DNA of 64,000 nucleotides from Nannocystis punicea (GTDB lineage: Bacteria; Myxococcota_A; Polyangia; Nannocystales; Nannocystaceae), in NCBI RefSeq assembly GCF_026965555.1, contig NZ_CP114040.1, positions 6,076,001-6,140,000 of the forward strand, read 5' to 3'. The notes under the pieces were generated by a model. That model was given only the letters and a program-made list of their open reading frames with translations, had not been told where the DNA came from and made no database searches. Position numbers and translations under genes: made by a program. This document shows, piece by piece, positions 60,387 to 64,000 of this stretch (positions are counted from its first letter, which is position 1; the number at the start of each line of letters is the position of its first letter).

Positions 60387-63300
60387 ATGGTTATCGAACT
60401 TAAAAAGCCCGAGCGGATCGTGATCGTCGGCGGGGGCATGGCGGCGCTCACCACGGCCTTCGAGCTGACTACGCGCCCAGATTGGCGCGAGCGCTACGAC
60501 ATCACCGTGTATCAGATGGGCCATCGGCTCGGCGGCAAGGGGGCCAGCGGGCGCAATCAGAGGCGCTTCGACCGCATCGAGGAGCACGGCCTACACCTCT
60601 TCTACGGCTTCTACGACAACGCCTTCTCGGTCCTGCGCCGCTGCTACGACGAGCTCGGCCGCCCCGAGGGCGCGCCGCTGCGGACGCTCGAGGAAGCGTT
60701 TCATCCCCACTCGCTGGTCGTGTTCGAGGAGCAGCGCGGCGGGCGGTGGCAGCACCAGCCGCTGCTGTTCCCGCGCAACCACGAGCGCCCGGGCCTCGGC
60801 GCGGCCACGCCGACGCCCGCGGAGCTGATCCCGAAGATGCTCACCTTCCTGCTCGACCTGTTCGACGAGCAACCACTCCTGAAGAACCCCGCGGCGGCGC
60901 GCAGCGATCGCGCCGTCCTGCGCCTGCTGCGACGCGGCGTCGCCGGCCTGCTCGGCGAGCTCGGCGGCTTCCTCCGGCGCCCCGGCGACGGTCTGCTGGT
61001 GGTGCGTCGCGAGGCCCTACTCGGCCGCCTGCTCGCCTTCTCGCGCTCGACCTGGCGCCTGTGCGCCCCGCTGCTCGAGCGCCGGCCCGACCTCCGCGTC
61101 GCCTGGACCGCCGTCGACGTCACCCTGGCGATGATCCGCGGCATGATCGCCGACCGCCTGGTCGAAGAGACAGCCGTCGACTGGCTCCGCCTCGACCACG
61201 AGGACTTCCGCGCCTGGCTGCGTCGTCACGGCGCCAGCGACGAGGCGGTCGCCGCCTCCACGGTCGCGGGCGTCTACGCCGGGGCCTACATGGCCGATCA
61301 GGAGATCGGCGCCGGCACGGCCCTGCACTGGACCCTGCGCATGCTCTACACCTACCGCGGCGCGCTCTTCTACAAGATGCAGGCCGGCATGGGCGACGTC
61401 GTGTTCGCGCCGCTGTACCTGGTGCTGCGCGCGCGCGGGGTCAAGTTCCGCTTCTTCCACCGCGCCGACGCGCTGCGCCTGTCGGCCGATCGCAGCCGCG
61501 TCGACGAGGTCGTGTTCGGGCGCCAGATCGCAATCAAGGACGACCGCGAGTACGAGCCGCTCTACGACGTGAAGGGCCTGCAGTGCTGGCCGAGCGAGCC
61601 GCTCTACGACCAGCTCGAGGGCGGCGACGCCCTGGCGCAGAGCGGCGAGAACCTCGAGGACTGGGGCACGCAGTGGCCCGACGCGCGCGAGCCGCTGGTG
61701 CTCAAGGCCGGCCGCGACTTCGACCGCGTCCTGCTCGGCATCGGCCTCGGCGCGGTCCCTGCCCTGTGCGCCGAGCTGATCGCCGACGCCGGCAACCCGG
61801 GCTTCGCGGCGATGGTGCGCGCCGTCAAGACCACCCACACCGCCTCGGCCCAGCTGTGGTTCCGCGGCGACCTGGCCTCGACCGGCTGGCAGCTGCCGCC
61901 GCCGGTGATGATCCCCTACGCCATGCCGCTCGACACCTGGGCCGACATGAGCCACCTCTTGCCGCGCGAGAGCTTTCTGGGACATGTCCCTGCGGCCAGC
62001 TGCGCCTACCTCACCGCGGCCATGGACGACAACGAGGAGCCGCCGGTCCGCCGCGAGGACGCCGACGGCTACTGCGCGCGCCAGACCACGCGGATCCGTA
62101 CGCTCGTCGAGCAGCACCTGCGTGACAGCAGCGCGCACCTGTGGCCGGCCGCGCAGAAGCCCGGCGGCGGCCTCGATCACCGCCTGCTCGTCAGCACCGA
62201 CGACGGCGCCGATCCACTCGACTGGCAGCACTTCAGCCCGTGCCTGAGCCCGTCCGACCGCTACGTGCGATCGATCCGCGGCAGCACCGTGCACCGCCTC
62301 GACGCCGGCGCCTCCGGCTACGACAACCTCGTGCTGTGCGGCGACTGGACCCTCAACCCGATGAATCTCGGCTGCGTCGAGGGCGCGACGATGTCGGGCA
62401 TCCGCGCGGCGCAGGTGATCAGCGGCGAGGCGATCGCCCTGCACGACGACTGGCTGGCCGCGCGTCGCCCCGCCCTGCGCCCGCCCCCGCGCGAGCGGCC
62501 GCGCTACATCCAGCGCGCGCTCAACGAGTCGACCTCGCCGCCGTACGAGGCGCGGGCCACCGCGATGTACGCCGCGGTCCTGTCGGCCGAGCCCGAGCGG
62601 CTCGCCGACCTGTGCGAGCGTCACCTCGGCCTCAACCCCGAGCGCTGCTACCTCCCGCTCGGCCCCTCGGCCGTGTTCTACGCCCAGCACAACCACGCCC
62701 TGTCGGCCGTCGACGCGCCCGGCGTGGTCCCCGAGCGCGACTTCGGCTTCCTCGTCCCGGTCGCGGTGTGCGAGCGGCGGGCCGGCCGGCTGTCGCCCGT
62801 CGGCGTCGCCGTCTACATGCCGTACCTCTGGGTCGACCTCGGCGCGGCGCTCCTCGGCGGGCGCGAGGTCCTCGGCTTCCCCAAAGGCCAGGCGACCCTC
62901 GGCTTCCCCGGCGCGCCCACCGGCGCCGTCGAGCTGCGCGTCGACACCTGGATGCCGCCCGCGGCCGGCCGCGGCGACGCCTGGCGCGAGGAGCGGCTGA
63001 TCGACGCCCGCCTCGACGGCTCCGCGCGCAGCCGCGTCCGCTCGCTCGCCGATGCCCTGCGCTCCGGCTTCGACCCGGCCTGGCTGGCCAGCCGCGGCGT
63101 CGACCTGGTCGGCCAGCTCCGCCTGCTGCGCGCGCTCACCCTGACCCTTCGGACAGGCGGCCTCAAGATGGTGTTCCTCAAGCAGTACCGCGACGCCGCC
63201 GCCTGCGACCGCGCCTGCTACCAGGCGATCGTCGAGGCCCCGTGCACCCGCGCGGGCGCCCCGCGCGTGGCCGCGCAGCTCCCCGGCGCCCTGCAGCTAC

Positions 63301-63449
63301 GGATCTTGCGCCGCTCCGGCCTGCTGTCCGAGCTCGGCCTGCGCGCCGAGGGCGGCGACCCCGAGCGCGCCCGCGTCCCCGCGCTGGCGACCTTCTACAC
63401 CGAGCTCGACTTCACGATCGGCGCCGCCGACGTGGTCTGGGCGGCATGA
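60387..63449 (+). CDS. FAD-dependent oxidoreductase fused to an acetoacetate-decarboxylase-like domain
   Basis: 1020 residues from the ATG at 60387. The N-terminus is a dinucleotide-binding fold of the carotenoid-desaturase/amine-oxidase type: RIVIVGGGMAALTTAFEL, then QMGHRLGGKGASGRN and EEHGLHLFYGFYDNAFSVLRRCYDELG. The FAD-closing motif GDWTLNPMNLGCVEGATMSGIRAAQVI lies near 650-680. From ~720 to the end the chain is acetoacetate-decarboxylase-like: FLVPVAVCERR, VAVYMPYLWVDLGAALLGGREVLGFPKGQATLGFPGAP, with the Schiff-base lysine probably Lys833. The neighbour that is Lys in the clostridial enzyme is Gly here. The fusion suggests oxidation and decarboxylation of one hydrophobic substrate; the pathway is unknown. 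Confidence 0.82.
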   Translation: MVIELKKPERIVIVGGGMAALTTAFELTTRPDWRERYDITVYQMGHRLGGKGASGRNQRRFDRIEEHGLHLFYGFYDNAFSVLRRCYDELGRPEGAPLRTLEEAFHPHSLVVFEEQRGGRWQHQPLLFPRNHERPGLGAATPTPAELIPKMLTFLLDLFDEQPLLKNPAAARSDRAVLRLLRRGVAGLLGELGGFLRRPGDGLLVVRREALLGRLLAFSRSTWRLCAPLLERRPDLRVAWTAVDVTLAMIRGMIADRLVEETAVDWLRLDHEDFRAWLRRHGASDEAVAASTVAGVYAGAYMADQEIGAGTALHWTLRMLYTYRGALFYKMQAGMGDVVFAPLYLVLRARGVKFRFFHRADALRLSADRSRVDEVVFGRQIAIKDDREYEPLYDVKGLQCWPSEPLYDQLEGGDALAQSGENLEDWGTQWPDAREPLVLKAGRDFDRVLLGIGLGAVPALCAELIADAGNPGFAAMVRAVKTTHTASAQLWFRGDLASTGWQLPPPVMIPYAMPLDTWADMSHLLPRESFLGHVPAASCAYLTAAMDDNEEPPVRREDADGYCARQTTRIRTLVEQHLRDSSAHLWPAAQKPGGGLDHRLLVSTDDGADPLDWQHFSPCLSPSDRYVRSIRGSTVHRLDAGASGYDNLVLCGDWTLNPMNLGCVEGATMSGIRAAQVISGEAIALHDDWLAARRPALRPPPRERPRYIQRALNESTSPPYEARATAMYAAVLSAEPERLADLCERHLGLNPERCYLPLGPSAVFYAQHNHALSAVDAPGVVPERDFGFLVPVAVCERRAGRLSPVGVAVYMPYLWVDLGAALLGGREVLGFPKGQATLGFPGAPTGAVELRVDTWMPPAAGRGDAWREERLIDARLDGSARSRVRSLADALRSGFDPAWLASRGVDLVGQLRLLRALTLTLRTGGLKMVFLKQYRDAAACDRACYQAIVEAPCTRAGAPRVAAQLPGALQLRILRRSGLLSELGLRAEGGDPERARVPALATFYTELDFTIGAADVVWAA

Positions 63450-63518
63450 CTTTGAGGGCATGTCTTCCATGGCATGCCCTTTTCGCCATGTCCTTGTCGA
63501 CATGTCCTCCGGGCCGTG
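63445..63518. repeat. 14-bp-phased CATG array between convergent genes
   Basis: CATG at 63445, 63459, 63473, 63487 and 63501, then CGTG at 63515. It starts within the last codons of the oxidoreductase gene and ends five bases before the stop of the minus-strand gene. Confidence 0.95.
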
Positions 63519-63522
63519 TCCG

Positions 63523-63993
63523 CTAGAACTGGATCTGCAGGCCGCCGGGCAGCAGCCGCAACCGCGCGCTCGGACGCTCCCGCTCGTGGCGCCGCAGCCG
63601 CGCGCCGAACACCCCGGTCGGGATCGCCAGCGCGCCGGCGACGGGCAGCATGACCATCGTCGTGATCGACTCGCCGAACGCGTCGCCGCCGCATTCGTAA
63701 CAGTCCGAGTGGCGCGGCCAGACCAGCCAGAGCAGCAGGCTCGCGCCGGTGACGAAGGTCGCCGCCATGAACCCGCCGGAGAGCCCCGCGGCGATCTGCA
63801 GGCTGCGCCGCTTCGCTCGCCAGCGCTGCAGCTCCGCTCCCGGTGCGACGGTCTCGGGCTCCGGCGGCTGCGCCCGCGCCGGGGCGACGGACCCGAGCGC
63901 GAGCGACCCCGCCAGGACGAACGAACAGGCGCTGCCTGTGCCGCGACAGCCCCCTCTGCTGCTCCGTCGACCCGCGTCCGCTGCCTCTCGCAT
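63523..63993 (-). CDS. Small exported membrane protein, unknown
   Basis: 156 residues from the ATG at 63993; the window ends seven bases further, so an earlier start cannot be excluded. A signal peptide (CSFVLAGSLALGSVAPARA) is followed by two hydrophobic helices (LQIAAGLSGGFMAATFVTGASLLLWLV and TTMVMLPVAGALAIPTGVFGA) with a D-C-Y-E-C-G loop between. The basic C-terminal tail ends LLPGGLQIQF. No family is recognised. Confidence 0.55.
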   Translation of the reverse strand: MREAADAGRRSSRGGCRGTGSACSFVLAGSLALGSVAPARAQPPEPETVAPGAELQRWRAKRRSLQIAAGLSGGFMAATFVTGASLLLWLVWPRHSDCYECGGDAFGESITTMVMLPVAGALAIPTGVFGARLRRHERERPSARLRLLPGGLQIQF

Positions 63994-64000
63994 GTCCACG

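Overview
The window is very GC-rich DNA with a strong G/C bias at third codon positions. It carries many secreted lipoproteins with Thr/Ser-rich linkers, tandem D-x-D-C-P-x-G-x-x-C cysteine repeats, a large Ser/Thr kinase-ATPase-TPR protein and many outer-membrane beta-barrels. Together these point to a myxobacterium (Myxococcota, most like the Nannocystaceae). That placement is inference from gene content. No rRNA, tRNA, CRISPR array or recognisable IS element was seen.

Layout. 1-3037: end of an ExbD-like protein, then a leucine-rich lipoprotein. 3400-5336: tandem pair of cysteine-rich unknown proteins plus a remnant of a third copy. 5811-8912: degenerate M1-peptidase-like protein with a C-terminal barrel. 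9076-14894: cysteine-repeat lipoprotein, FG-GAP/VCBS lipoprotein, LytS-type kinase and a frameshifted LytTR regulator. 15050-20405: M16 peptidase, SnoaL-like protein and purEK. 20464-23455: two small barrels and an Old Yellow Enzyme. 23537-28800: WD40-like lipoprotein, frameshifted neutral-ceramidase-like lipoprotein and an Omp85/D15-type barrel. 29445-34915: parvulin foldase, miaB with a duplicated 3' end, MpaB-type oxygenase and an unknown membrane protein. 34981-39473: polytopic membrane protein divergent from lon. 39561-47268: two coupled giant TPR/transglutaminase-fold proteins. 47373-52184: acs, dprA, a small lipoprotein and class III alcohol dehydrogenase. 52398-56654: the kinase. 56796-60057: tandem beta-propeller lipoproteins sharing an operator-like palindrome. 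60387-63449: an FAD oxidoreductase fused to an acetoacetate-decarboxylase-like domain. 63523-63993: a small membrane protein.

The most unusual signal is not a gene. A short core, CATG or CCTG/CAGG, recurs with an exact 14-bp period. The best unit is CMTG-TCCNTTCGGA, so neighbouring units form small hairpins. Arrays of five to eight cores fill several gaps between genes, above all between convergent genes. Arrays of two to five cores also lie inside well-conserved reading frames, in shifting codon phase and with otherwise rare codons. This looks like a genome-wide DNA-level element with terminator, protein-binding or uptake-signal potential. I do not recognise it as a described family.
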